A stretch of 17,846 bases of DNA, from contig CAZKDZ010000291.1 of NCBI GenBank assembly GCA_964551635.1, forward strand, positions 1-17,846, given 5' to 3'. The stretch is from JAAXHE01 sp964551635. Lineage in GTDB: Bacteria; Latescibacterota; UBA2968; GCA-2709665. Below are positions 5,963-14,682 of the stretch, piece by piece. The translations under genes and the position numbers were made by a program. How positions within the stretch are numbered: position 1 is the stretch's first letter; the number at the start of each line of letters is the position of its first letter. The notes under the pieces are model-generated. The model worked only from the letters and a program-made list of their open reading frames with translations. It had not been told where the DNA came from and did not search any database.

Positions 5963-8311
5963 ATGCAAACCCACCGATATCCCTGCACGATGTACAAGCC
6001 CGATGACCTTGCCCGTGCCAGAGAAAATATCAGACGCCACGACTGGGCAAGGAAGCTCTACGGGCAGATCAAGTCCCGGGCAGGATATTATCTGACGATG
6101 GACCGGGACCGGATGCGGTCTTTCATCAGCGACCAGACGCCGCTCGTCACCGTGGTCTGTCCCAACTGCGGCTGCGGTCCCTGGTACGCCTACAGCCTGA
6201 CCAACCAGGGCGACACGCTTCAATGTACGGACTGCAAAACAACGTGGGACCGGGACCCGGAGGACACCTCCGAAACCTGGAACATCCAGGCGGTGATCCG
6301 CACGTACCGCCTGAAATACATCCTCGACGGCCTGGAGAGCGCCGGTATCGCGTACGGTATCGAAGGCGACGTGCGGTACGCCGAAAAGGCCGCCGTTCTG
6401 GTGGAACGATTCGCGGAGGTCTTCGAGAACTACCGGTTGAACCAGGTCAACAAGAACGTCTGGCACGATCAGAACGATCCCTATTACGGGAAAATCGACG
6501 GCTGGAAGCAGAGGGATGCCTGGTGCGCGCGAACGGTGCTGATTGCCTATGACCTCATTCGCGGCTCGGGCGTACTCGACGACGAACAGCGGCGGTCCAT
6601 CGATGCTTTTGTGGAATACGTCCGAGACTATTTCGTGGAGTCCTTCAACAACCCGGGAACCTCGACGCTCGAGGGATATCAATATACCGACGATCTCTCA
6701 CCGTATCTCTCGCACTACTCGATACAGGACCACGGCGGCGCGTGGTGGTGCATCGCGGCTTCCGCCGCGTTGACGGGCGACAGGGAAATCCTGGAGTCCG
6801 TCGTCAGGTTGTACGAAGACATGCTCAAGCCCGAGGCCGGCGTGTTCTTCCAGGATGGCGCGTTTTACGAATGCACGGCCGACTACACCCTGGGACTGCT
6901 TCAGACAACCATCGGCATTCCGGAAATCATTCGCGGCAACCTGGACACGGACGTGTACGCCAATCCCCGCTGCGCCCTTCTGGAGAAGTGTTACACCTGG
7001 TTCCTGGATGCCGCCTTTCCGAACGACACCAACCCGGCGATCAACGATTCGCACGTGGGTAGTCCGTTGCGCCCCTTCTGTTCGGAAATCGCCTATATCG
7101 TCTACAAAAACCAGAAGGCGCTGCGTCATCTCAAGACCGTCTGGGGCGCCGAACTCAACGGCGGCACCGAATATTCGCTCTTCTACAGAGATCCGGCGGC
7201 CGCGATCGAAGGCGATGGCGAACCCTACGCGTCGTCAAGCGTCCACCTGCCCGATATCGGACTCATGATTCTGCGTCAGGGCGAGGACAAGCCATCGCGG
7301 ACCATGGCCTTCATCGACTACGGCACCTATATTCCTGCCGCACACAAACAGAAGGACTATCTCAATTTCGTCCTGTGGTCGTACGGACAGGAGTTCGTTA
7401 CGGAGATGGGGTACAACTGGAATCCGGAATGGGCTCGCCTGTGGGAACGGGGCCCGCTATCGCACAATACCGTCCTGGAATGCGCGGAACAGGGCGAGGG
7501 AGGCGAGCCCCTCCTGTGGTGCGTGACCCCGGGTCCGCAGCTGGCCGAGGCGGGCCTCCCGCCGGCCAACTCGCGCCTCATCGCGCTGCTGCCTCAACGC
7601 ACGGGCGAACCCCTCATCGCCGATATCTTCCGCGTTTCCGGAGAAAGCATGTCGTACACGTGGATGTTGCACGCCCGATCCGGAGACCTGGAGGTTTCGG
7701 GTCTGTACGACCTTTCGCCCACAGACGTCCCGGAACCTCTGCGGTCCGGCCGGTCGGGCCGCGCGCTGGAAGACGTCACGGCCACCTGGACCATGGACCG
7801 CGGCGGTTTGCGCACCGTCATCCCGAAACTGTGTGACACCTGGGTAACCATTTCCGAGTGTCCTCCCGAAGAGGACGTGATCGAAGACCTGCATTCCGAC
7901 GGCGGTACGTTGAAACCGGGCGCCGTTCTCCCGTACCGAGGCCATCTCCAGGTTTCACGACCCGGTCCGGACGCCGTATTCGCAGCGGTTCACGCGCCGT
8001 TCCGGCGCCGCCCGCCCGTGATGGATATCGAATGCCACGTCCTGTCCGACGATACCCTTGCACTTCGGATTTCCACGGGAGACGAGGGTTATGTCCTGCT
8101 GCATCACCTTGCACAGGACGATGCGCGCTTCGACGACGTTTTTCTGCAGGGTCGCGCGGCCGTTGTCACGCTGAAGGATGGGACGCCGCAGTCTCTCTGT
8201 CTGGCTTCGGGAACTTCCCTGATCTGTAACGAAGCAGAGCTTCATCTCGAAAAAAGCGGCAACGCCTACGCCGTACGTTCAGGAGACACGTTCAAAAGGG
8301 TAGAGCTATAG
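5963..8311 (+). CDS. Heparinase II/III family protein (polysaccharide lyase-like)
   Basis: The 782-residue product has the two-part layout of heparinase II/III-like lyases: an alpha/alpha-toroid N-terminal half, then a beta-sandwich C-terminal half. The beta domain begins near 425 (HLPDIGLMILRQG). MAFIDYGTYIPAAHKQKDYLNF (448-469) aligns with the family segment D-Y-G...H-x3-D-x-L-x-F, and GPLSHNTVLE (497-506) with the S-H-N-T-V motif. Such enzymes cleave uronic-acid polysaccharides by beta-elimination. Residues 66-91 carry CPNCGCG and CTDC, a four-cysteine zinc-ribbon-like insertion. No signal peptide is evident. AAAGGA before ATG 5963 supports the start; Met10 is less likely. The gene is 9 nt downstream of the beta-sandwich gene. 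Heparin, alginate or another uronate substrate cannot be told apart from sequence alone. Confidence 0.85.
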   Translation: MQTHRYPCTMYKPDDLARARENIRRHDWARKLYGQIKSRAGYYLTMDRDRMRSFISDQTPLVTVVCPNCGCGPWYAYSLTNQGDTLQCTDCKTTWDRDPEDTSETWNIQAVIRTYRLKYILDGLESAGIAYGIEGDVRYAEKAAVLVERFAEVFENYRLNQVNKNVWHDQNDPYYGKIDGWKQRDAWCARTVLIAYDLIRGSGVLDDEQRRSIDAFVEYVRDYFVESFNNPGTSTLEGYQYTDDLSPYLSHYSIQDHGGAWWCIAASAALTGDREILESVVRLYEDMLKPEAGVFFQDGAFYECTADYTLGLLQTTIGIPEIIRGNLDTDVYANPRCALLEKCYTWFLDAAFPNDTNPAINDSHVGSPLRPFCSEIAYIVYKNQKALRHLKTVWGAELNGGTEYSLFYRDPAAAIEGDGEPYASSSVHLPDIGLMILRQGEDKPSRTMAFIDYGTYIPAAHKQKDYLNFVLWSYGQEFVTEMGYNWNPEWARLWERGPLSHNTVLECAEQGEGGEPLLWCVTPGPQLAEAGLPPANSRLIALLPQRTGEPLIADIFRVSGESMSYTWMLHARSGDLEVSGLYDLSPTDVPEPLRSGRSGRALEDVTATWTMDRGGLRTVIPKLCDTWVTISECPPEEDVIEDLHSDGGTLKPGAVLPYRGHLQVSRPGPDAVFAAVHAPFRRRPPVMDIECHVLSDDTLALRISTGDEGYVLLHHLAQDDARFDDVFLQGRAAVVTLKDGTPQSLCLASGTSLICNEAELHLEKSGNAYAVRSGDTFKRVEL

Positions 8312-8329
8312 GTTTCGGCGCGTTATATT

Positions 8330-8343
8330 GTTCCGGCCGGAAC
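8330..8343. promoter_or_regulatory. 14-bp perfect palindrome, possible operator
   Basis: GTTCCGGCCGGAAC is a perfect dyad between the lyase stop codon and the methyltransferase start codon. It follows the AT-rich TTATATTG, which might contain a weak internal -10 box. It could bind a dimeric regulator or form a small processing hairpin; the sequence alone does not decide. Confidence 0.3.
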
Positions 8344-8373
8344 TGAAGTTACAAGTCTATTTAGGAGACACTG

Positions 8374-9318
8374 ATGCCGTCCAACTTTCTTGATCGTATC
8401 GCAGACGGCCACCTGCTCTGCGATGGTGGCTATTATCTCGAATTCGAGCGCCGTTGCCTTGGCAGCTATGCTTCGAAAATCCCTATGGGCGTGCTCGACT
8501 ATCCCGAAGGCGTCCTCGAACTCCACAAGGAATTCGCGCGCGCGGGCGCCGAAGTCCTTCAGGCCATGGTATGGGGCGTACGGCCGATGGAGCGGGAAGA
8601 GGAACTCCACCGCAAGGCCGTGGAACTGGCGCGCGAAGCGGCCGGCCCGGACCGTTTCGTGGCCGGCACACTCAGCCCCTTCGTCTATTCGGGCCGTTCG
8701 AAATGGGACCCCATGACCGAAGAAGACAAGTCGAATGCCCGGGAATTCTTCGAGCGTCGCGTCGGCCAGCAGACTTCGGCGGGGGTTGACCTCTTCATCA
8801 TCGAAACCTTCTATTCGGTGGATGAAGTCAGCCTGGCCATTCCCTTTGTCAAACAGGCCGGGATTCCGGCCGTCGTAACGATGACCTATCGCGACGCAGA
8901 AGTTACCCGGGAGGGCTACCGCCCCGGGGAAGCAGCCAAACGCCTGGTGGACGCGGGTGCCGACGTGGTCGGCATCAATTGCATGCGCCCCTGGACCACC
9001 ATGCGTCCCCTGATGTACGAAGTCATGAAGGCCGTCTCCGTGCCCCTGTGCGCCCAGCCTACCGGATATGAACTCGAACCCGGCGAGAATTTCAACCGTC
9101 CGTTGAGCGTCGCCAACCTCTGGACCCAGGTTGAGCCCCGCGTTGTCACGCGTTTTTCCATGGCGGAGTATACCGCCGAAGCCACGCGCATGGGCATCGG
9201 GCTTATTGGTTCCTGCTGCGGCGCGCTGCCGTTTCACGTCCGCGCCATGGCCGAAGCGCTCGGCAAGGCCACGGACCTGCCCGACGTAGACAGGGGGTAC
9301 AGCGGGCTTGCGGGGTGA
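8374..9318 (+). CDS. Homocysteine S-methyltransferase family protein
   Basis: The 314-residue product matches the S-methyl_trans (PF02574) domain over its length. The opening DGGYYLEFERR (17-27) corresponds to the family's D-G-G-x-G-T-E-L. The three zinc-binding cysteines are all present: VGINC (C203) and IGSCCG (C281, C282). The family moves a methyl group from betaine, S-methylmethionine, folates or corrinoid proteins to homocysteine. Conserved Zn ligands mean the activated-thiol chemistry is plausible; the methyl donor is unknown. AGGAGA 6-11 nt before ATG 8374 is a strong ribosome site. The gene lies in the glycan-lyase operon, 62 nt after the lyase, an unusual setting compared with methionine genes. 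It lacks the cobalamin-binding domains of MetH. Removing methyl groups from a methylated substrate is speculative. Confidence 0.85.
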   Translation: MPSNFLDRIADGHLLCDGGYYLEFERRCLGSYASKIPMGVLDYPEGVLELHKEFARAGAEVLQAMVWGVRPMEREEELHRKAVELAREAAGPDRFVAGTLSPFVYSGRSKWDPMTEEDKSNAREFFERRVGQQTSAGVDLFIIETFYSVDEVSLAIPFVKQAGIPAVVTMTYRDAEVTREGYRPGEAAKRLVDAGADVVGINCMRPWTTMRPLMYEVMKAVSVPLCAQPTGYELEPGENFNRPLSVANLWTQVEPRVVTRFSMAEYTAEATRMGIGLIGSCCGALPFHVRAMAEALGKATDLPDVDRGYSGLAG

Positions 9319-9357
9319 GACGCGGTCGTGGTTCCGCGCCCACCCGCTCCTGCGGCA

Positions 9358-9372
9358 TTCAGGCCGCCTGAA
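9358..9372. other. Short dyad in the 86-nt intergenic gap
   Basis: TTCAGG-CCG-CCTGAA is a 6-bp stem with a 3-nt loop between the methyltransferase and toroid genes, about 30 nt before the GGGAGGAG ribosome site of the next gene. No T-run follows, so it is not an obvious terminator. It may be an RNA-processing or stability element. Confidence 0.3.
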
Positions 9373-9404
9373 CATCGGGCCGTACAGACGGGAGGAGATC
9401 GTCA

Positions 9405-11087
9405 ATGCTGAATGATATCACCGCGTGCCTTGAGAAGGGGTTCGAACTCGGCGTCCGGTGGACGGACGCGAACGGTGTCCTGAACGACGCCTATGAGAGC
9501 AATCGACCGGAGAACTTCGCTCCCGCCTGCTGGGCCGTCATCGGGGCATCGCTCTACCGGCTCTCCGGCGACGACGTCTACCTCGAGTGGACCGACCGCT
9601 GGATGAAACGCACGGCCGAGATTATGGACGGCGCACGGAATTCACCCGGTTTCAGGGAATACGTAATGGGGTACGGCGTGATGGTTTTTCCCATACTTTC
9701 CGACGTCGTGGACAGGGATACTCTGGAACGATGGGAAGCCGGTTTTACCGCTTCGTATACGGACGACGCCGGATTGTCCGATTGCCATGTCTCCGCCGCG
9801 TCACTGTTGTGCGACCTGTTCCTGGAAAGCGGGCGGGAGGAAAGTGCCCGGAAGCGATCCGCAGAATTCATCGCCGCATTCAACCGGAGGCTGACAACCG
9901 GCGGTTTTCTTCGCGACGACGACGTGAACGGGCATTCCGTCGCGCACGTCTACCTTACCGGCACCTTCATTGCAGCCGCCCTTCTCAAGAGCGAGTCAGA
10001 TTTCTCGACGGTTGACGAAGACCGCCGGCGTCAAATCCGGCAACTCCTCGAGACCATTTGCGCGTGGTTCAAAAGAGCCAACGGTCAGTTCCATCTTCCG
10101 TTTCTGGCCAGCCGGAGCATCTACCAGATGTACGTCTACCCCATGGTTGCGCTTCTCTCGTTCATTGGAGAGGGTGAAGCGGCCAGGGGTAGAATTCTCT
10201 CGCTCCTGGCCTTTTGCCAGTCCTTCAATGCGGATAAGGGCGTATTTTCCCATACGCCCAATCATCTCTCGCCGTTTGCCCTCGCGGGCCTGGAATGGAC
10301 TTACAATCGTCTGAACACCGACCTGGGCGCGGGCCTTGTTGCCTGGGCGCTGCTCGCGCTCCTGATCGATCAGGAATGGATGGGTTTCAACTCGGTCGCC
10401 GCCACACCGGTGGAGGACGTGGTCGATCCGGAAGCGGGGTACGCGATTCTGCACGGCGAGAAGTCCCGCGTGGCTCTGGCTCTCTGCAACCACGACTGGG
10501 GGTATCATCTGCCGCTCCAGCCGCTTTCGGTCAAACTCGGCAATACCCCGATGATCGAACCCATTGCCGACGCCAAACGAGACGGTGTCAAACATGCCTT
10601 CCACGGACAGATCGCGGAACCGCACAAGGCCGATCCGCTGCAGGAGCCGTACTTCGGTATTCTTGTCAACGAGGCCGGCGGCGCCTACCGTATCATGGAA
10701 GGCGATGCGGAGGCGATTGCCTCGAACGAGTTCAGACTTGCCGGTCCGCTCTCCCTTCATCTCAAACTCGATCCGGAAGACGAAGGCATCCGGCTGACGT
10801 ACCGGGTCTCAGACCTCAAGGAGGACGACCGGGCGATATTCGCCATTCCAGTCCTCCTGTGGGACGGAAGAGAGGAGCTGACCTGCAGAATCGACGGCAG
10901 CACGATGGTCCTGGGCTGGCAAGGCGCAGCCTACCGTATATCGATAGCCGGCAGCAGCGGTCCCTGGGACCTGCACATGGCCCGATACCTGCACGCGGGG
11001 TACGGGCTTACAGGGAACATGACCATCCCCCTCGTCCATCCCACCCCGCGACTCGACACCGTCGTCAGAATCGAACGGACGGCTTGA
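9405..11087 (+). CDS. Unrecognised alpha-toroid plus beta-sandwich protein
   Basis: The product has 560 residues. Residues 1-330 are a run of amphipathic helices with aromatic and His-rich connecting loops, such as YVMGYGVMVFP (about 81-91) and DDDVNGHSVAHVYLTGTF, as expected for an (alpha/alpha) toroid. Residues from about 345 on are beta-rich (GYAILHGEKSRVALALCNHDWGY, then LSLHLKL). The architecture resembles heparinase-like and other glycan-active enzymes, but I recognise no named family or catalytic motif. GGGAGGAGATCGTCA directly upstream supports ATG 9405. It has no signal peptide. Its place in the lyase operon suggests a second glycan-acting enzyme, for example a hydrolase or lyase for the oligosaccharide products. 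That is an inference. Confidence 0.7.
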   Translation: MLNDITACLEKGFELGVRWTDANGVLNDAYESNRPENFAPACWAVIGASLYRLSGDDVYLEWTDRWMKRTAEIMDGARNSPGFREYVMGYGVMVFPILSDVVDRDTLERWEAGFTASYTDDAGLSDCHVSAASLLCDLFLESGREESARKRSAEFIAAFNRRLTTGGFLRDDDVNGHSVAHVYLTGTFIAAALLKSESDFSTVDEDRRRQIRQLLETICAWFKRANGQFHLPFLASRSIYQMYVYPMVALLSFIGEGEAARGRILSLLAFCQSFNADKGVFSHTPNHLSPFALAGLEWTYNRLNTDLGAGLVAWALLALLIDQEWMGFNSVAATPVEDVVDPEAGYAILHGEKSRVALALCNHDWGYHLPLQPLSVKLGNTPMIEPIADAKRDGVKHAFHGQIAEPHKADPLQEPYFGILVNEAGGAYRIMEGDAEAIASNEFRLAGPLSLHLKLDPEDEGIRLTYRVSDLKEDDRAIFAIPVLLWDGREELTCRIDGSTMVLGWQGAAYRISIAGSSGPWDLHMARYLHAGYGLTGNMTIPLVHPTPRLDTVVRIERTA

Positions 11088-11112
11088 GGATCTCAGTTCT
11101 GAAGGTCCGGTC

Positions 11113-12096
11113 ATGAATCTCGGATTCGTCGGTCTGGGCAACTATGCCATAAACCATCAGCGGGCCGCCCGGAAGAATCCGGATCTCGCCGTGGTTTCCG
11201 TCTACGACATTGTCCCTGAACGTGCCGAGGAGGCAGCCCGGGCGTTCGGCGCAAAACGGGCCTCCGCCATTGAAGATCTGGCCGGCGACCCCGACGTGGA
11301 CGGCGTCGTCATCACCACGCCCAACCCGCGCCACTATGACGACTTCAGGATCTGCGCCGCCCACGGCAAGCACGTGTTCGTCAACGTACCCGTCACGACC
11401 AGCCGCGCCCAGGCGGCCGAAATGTTGCGTCTGGCCAACGAACGCGGCCTTACCTACACGGCCGGCCACAACCTCCGCAAGAACCCGGCAATTTCCCATC
11501 TGAAGAAACGCCTTGACGGCGGAGATATCGGAACGCTGCATTCCGTCGAAGCATCGGTTGGAGGCGCCGCCGCGTACCGTCTCACGCCGGACAACTGGCG
11601 GTACCACGTCAGCAACGCGCCCCTTCTGCCCTTCGCGCAGATGGCCGTCGTCTTCATCGACCTGATTCTGGACGTCATGGGCGCCCCTGAAAGAATCGCC
11701 GCGTTCATGTCCAAGCGGGACGGCGCCGGAGAGTCTCCCGATCTGGGCGCGGCGATCGGCCGCTACGCCGACGGGCGCCTTTCCTACATCGGCGCGTCGT
11801 ACGTTTCCCAACTGGGCTACGAGATCACCTTCGTGGGCAGCGAGGGCAGAATCAGGTGGGACAGCCACGACGACAACGCCGTTACCCTCATCGGCGCCGA
11901 GAGTCACCACAGGGAATCCTTCGAACGGATCGACGAACAGTACGAAGAACTTGTCGAATTCGCGCACTGCGTGCAGACCGGCGCCACGCCCTCGGTGAAT
12001 GGCCTGGACGCCTTCAACGTTGCCGCATACTTCGAAGCCATTGCAGAGTCCATCGATACGGGGCGGGCCGTTCGCTTCAGGTCGTTCGATGAATAG
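11113..12096 (+). CDS. Gfo/Idh/MocA family protein lacking usual catalytic Lys and His
   Basis: The 327-residue product has an N-terminal Rossmann domain with GFVGLGNYA (4-12; the third Gly is Ala), then DGVVITTPNPRHYD and HGKHVFVNVPVTTS. The C-terminal domain begins near GHNLRKNPAISHLKKRL. Members normally oxidise or reduce sugars and inositols with NAD(P). Two hallmark residues are absent: the E-K-P loop reads N91-V92-P93, and the position of the catalytic His in the G-V-H-x-I-D helix is V180 (AVVFID, D183 kept). It may therefore bind cofactor or sugar without normal hydride-transfer chemistry, or use other residues. It is the last gene of the operon, 25 nt after the toroid gene, and ends before a hairpin terminator. 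The family call is strong; the reaction is open. Confidence 0.88.
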   Translation: MNLGFVGLGNYAINHQRAARKNPDLAVVSVYDIVPERAEEAARAFGAKRASAIEDLAGDPDVDGVVITTPNPRHYDDFRICAAHGKHVFVNVPVTTSRAQAAEMLRLANERGLTYTAGHNLRKNPAISHLKKRLDGGDIGTLHSVEASVGGAAAYRLTPDNWRYHVSNAPLLPFAQMAVVFIDLILDVMGAPERIAAFMSKRDGAGESPDLGAAIGRYADGRLSYIGASYVSQLGYEITFVGSEGRIRWDSHDDNAVTLIGAESHHRESFERIDEQYEELVEFAHCVQTGATPSVNGLDAFNVAAYFEAIAESIDTGRAVRFRSFDE

Positions 12097-12101
12097 GAAA
12101 A

Positions 12102-12126
12102 GCCCTGGAGAACGCGTCTCCAGGGC
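12102..12126 (-). terminator. Intrinsic terminator between convergent genes
   Basis: GCCCTGGAGA and TCTCCAGGGC form a perfect 10-bp stem around the 5-nt loop ACGCG. On the minus strand the stem is followed by CTTTTCC, a short U-tract, so it best serves the leftward proS transcript. For the rightward operon it is a hairpin only 5 nt past the stop codon but lacks a downstream T-run. Confidence 0.75.
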
Positions 12127-12155
12127 CACGGCCGATTCAATTCGGCGTCAGCTAT

Positions 12156-13892
12156 TCAGTACTCTTCCTGCCCTTTTTGCACGATTTCTTTCACGTACCC
12201 AACCAGCGTGTCGATCGCTACGTCTCTGCGTTCCTTCTCGTTTCTCATTTTCACCTCCACCTCTCCCTTCGCCAGCCCCCTGGAACCCACCGTTATCCGT
12301 ATCGGAATGCCGATCAGGTCCGCATCGTTGAATTTTACGCCCGCCCGCTCGTCCCGGTCGTCCAGCAGCACTTCGATCCCTTCGGTCTCCAGATCCCCGC
12401 AGATCCGCTCCGCCGCCTCCAGCTCTCCCCGCGGCCGATTTCCCGAAAGCACCACGATATGCGCGTGGAACGGCGCAACCGAAATCGGCCAGACGATGCC
12501 CTGTTCGTCGTGGTGCTCCTCGATCACGCAGGCCAGCAGGCGCCCGACGCCGATGCCGTAGGATCCCATCACCAGCGGCCGGGCTTTGCCGTTTTCGTCC
12601 AGGAAGTTCGCGCCGAGTTTCTCGCTGTACCTCGTGCCCAGCTTGAAGATGTTTCCCACCTCCACCCCGCGCTCCGACCGCAAGGGGGCGCCACAGGAAG
12701 CGCAGGGCATCCCCGCTTCCACGGCCACCAGATCGGCGACCAGGTCCGCCTCGAAATCCCGGCCCGCGTTCACGTTGAGGCAATGATGGTCCACCCTGTT
12801 CGCCCCGGATACGAAATTGCCGGATGCCGCCACCAGGTCATCCACGACAATCACAGCATCCCCGGCGACGCCGATGGGGGACCCGTATCCGGGCTCGGCG
12901 CCGATCGCCCGTATTTCCTCCTCTGTCGCCGGCCGCATATCCACGGCTCCGGCCGCGTTGGCCAACTTCGTCTCACTCAGCTCGTGGTCTCCCCGTACCA
13001 GTGCGAAGATGAACCGTTCCTCTCCCTGGATGGAACCGGTCATAAACACCGCCTTCGCCGTTCGACTCGCGGGAACGCCCAGGAACCGCGCCAGGTCTTC
13101 AATGGTGGTGCATCCCGGCGTCGCCACTTCACGGAGGGGCTCCGGCGTTTCAGCGACCGCCTCCTCCCTTTCGTACACGGCAATCTGACGGTTCGCACGG
13201 TATTCGCATCCGTCGCAGATCAGCAGCGTATCCTCACCCGCGGGATTCAGATACATGAATTCGTGCGCACCGGTCCCGCCCATCATACCGGTGTCGCTCT
13301 CCACCGAAACCACCTGGTCCGTCAGGCCGACCCGACGGAAGATATTCTCATAGGCCCGGTACATATCCTGATAGACCGAATCCAGGCCGGATTCATCCAG
13401 GTCAAAACTGTACGCGTCCTTCATCGTGAATTCCCGCACCCTGATCAGACCGCCCCGGCTCCGGGGCTCGTCGCGGAATTTCGTCTGAATCTGAAACACG
13501 CTCATCGGTACCTGGCGATAGCTCCGGATCAAATGGCGCGCGAGGTCCGTGACCGCCTCTTCGTGGGTCATGGCCAGGCACATGTCCCGCTCCGACCGAT
13601 CCTGCATCCGGAGCATTTCCGGACCCACTTCGTTCCACCGCCCGCTTTCCTTCCAAAGTTCAGCCGGCTGCACGATGGGCATCAGCAGCTCAACGCAGTC
13701 GATCGCCGCCATCTCCTCCCGAAAAATCGCCTCGATCTTCCGCGCGACCCGGAGTCCCAGCGGCAACGCGCTGAAAATGCCCGCCGCCAGCGGCCGGATC
13801 AGCCCGGCCCGCAGGGCAAGCCGGTGGCTGACGATCTCCGCGTCGGCCGGCGCCTCCCTGAGCGTCTGCGTAAACAGGCTGCTATACCGCAT
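12156..13892 (-). CDS. proS: Prolyl-tRNA synthetase, bacterial type with editing domain
   Basis: The 578-residue product is of the usual length for bacterial ProS, which charges tRNA-Pro. Class II motifs are clear: RAGLIRPLAAGIFSALPLG (28-46), the LAMTHEE loop (106-112), motif 2 KFRDEPRSRGGLIRVREF (138-155) and motif 3 MGSYGIGVGR (442-451). An insertion at about 225-395 is the YbaK-like editing domain that clears mischarged Ala-tRNA, including the expected Lys (K280) and SGNFVSGANRVDHH (357-370). The anticodon-binding domain ends the protein. I start at ATG 13892, where AAAGGAG lies 6 nt upstream; an in-frame TTG at 13907 would put that site inside the gene. Upstream, 40 nt away, is the amidohydrolase gene; downstream is a terminator. 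All recognised motifs look intact. Confidence 0.98.
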   Translation of the reverse strand: MRYSSLFTQTLREAPADAEIVSHRLALRAGLIRPLAAGIFSALPLGLRVARKIEAIFREEMAAIDCVELLMPIVQPAELWKESGRWNEVGPEMLRMQDRSERDMCLAMTHEEAVTDLARHLIRSYRQVPMSVFQIQTKFRDEPRSRGGLIRVREFTMKDAYSFDLDESGLDSVYQDMYRAYENIFRRVGLTDQVVSVESDTGMMGGTGAHEFMYLNPAGEDTLLICDGCEYRANRQIAVYEREEAVAETPEPLREVATPGCTTIEDLARFLGVPASRTAKAVFMTGSIQGEERFIFALVRGDHELSETKLANAAGAVDMRPATEEEIRAIGAEPGYGSPIGVAGDAVIVVDDLVAASGNFVSGANRVDHHCLNVNAGRDFEADLVADLVAVEAGMPCASCGAPLRSERGVEVGNIFKLGTRYSEKLGANFLDENGKARPLVMGSYGIGVGRLLACVIEEHHDEQGIVWPISVAPFHAHIVVLSGNRPRGELEAAERICGDLETEGIEVLLDDRDERAGVKFNDADLIGIPIRITVGSRGLAKGEVEVKMRNEKERRDVAIDTLVGYVKEIVQKGQEEY

Positions 13893-13932
13893 CAGGACTC
13901 CTTTCAATATTCACCGCCCGCGCCCGCGTTTT

Positions 13933-14682
13933 CTAGAAACTGAATAGCCTCAGAGCGGTGCGGCCCATGATCCATTCCAGTTCACTCTCCGACAGAAACG
14001 TCCAGCGGCGCGGCATCTCTACCGCCATCTCGCAGGTTTCATGAAGACTCACGGGCGGGAAATCGCTCCCCCACATCATCCGCTCGGCGCCGAACCGCTC
14101 CAGCGCCCGTTCGATGAACGGCGTTGCCTCGTCGTAGGGAAATCCCTTCCCGAATCCGTAGAAGCCCGACAGCATGAAGACCGTGTTTTCGTAGTTCGCG
14201 TAACCCATCAGGCGCTCGTACGCCGGCTCGTCCGGGGTCTTCTCCACGTCCGGGAACCATCCCATGTGTTCGATGCGAAACATCGCGTTCGGATACCGCT
14301 GAATCCGTTCCTCCATCCGGGGACGAAGCATGCCTTCCATGCCTCCGCTCAGACTGGCCATGATACCAAGTTGGCCGACGGCGTCCCAGACCGCGTCATT
14401 GTCGACAGAAGCCGGAATCCGCAGTCCCGCGAGACCGAACTCGGCAACTTCACGGCGGATACGGTCTCCCGCATCTGCGGCGTTGTAGTCCACCGCGCCC
14501 AGAGAAGCGAAGCGGCCCGGATAACGTTCCATACAGTCCTTCAGGTAGGCGTTGTCATGACATCCTCCGTACTGCACCAGCAAGGCCTTGTCGATTCCGG
14601 CCGATTCCATCTGCGCCAGCAGCACTTCAACAGCGACGTACTTGGTCAGTCCCACGTGGACGTGGCCGTCGACTATGGTCAT
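13933..14682 (-). CDS. Amidohydrolase-2 family metal-dependent hydrolase
   Basis: The product has 249 residues. MTIVDGHVHVGLTKY at the N-terminus carries the H-x-H metal motif (H7, H9), FRIEHMG (135-141) supplies a further His (H139), and MMWGSDFPP (202-210) supplies the family's C-terminal Asp (D207). These are marks of the TIM-barrel amidohydrolase-2 group (PF04909), which includes decarboxylases and lactonases acting on carboxylated rings or sugar lactones. ATG 14682 is chosen because GGAGGGAAGGA lies immediately upstream; an in-frame TTG at 14739 would give 19 more residues without such a site. It lies between an MBL hydrolase gene (67 nt upstream) and proS, apparently co-transcribed. The substrate is not predictable; a compact form of the family is likely, since members often run to about 280-350 residues. 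Confidence 0.87.
   Translation of the reverse strand: MTIVDGHVHVGLTKYVAVEVLLAQMESAGIDKALLVQYGGCHDNAYLKDCMERYPGRFASLGAVDYNAADAGDRIRREVAEFGLAGLRIPASVDNDAVWDAVGQLGIMASLSGGMEGMLRPRMEERIQRYPNAMFRIEHMGWFPDVEKTPDEPAYERLMGYANYENTVFMLSGFYGFGKGFPYDEATPFIERALERFGAERMMWGSDFPPVSLHETCEMAVEMPRRWTFLSESELEWIMGRTALRLFSF

Noticed and set aside
12177..13943. A 588-codon open frame antisense to proS
   Set aside because: proS is unmistakable on the other strand; the antisense product is His/Arg/Pro-rich with no recognisable domain.
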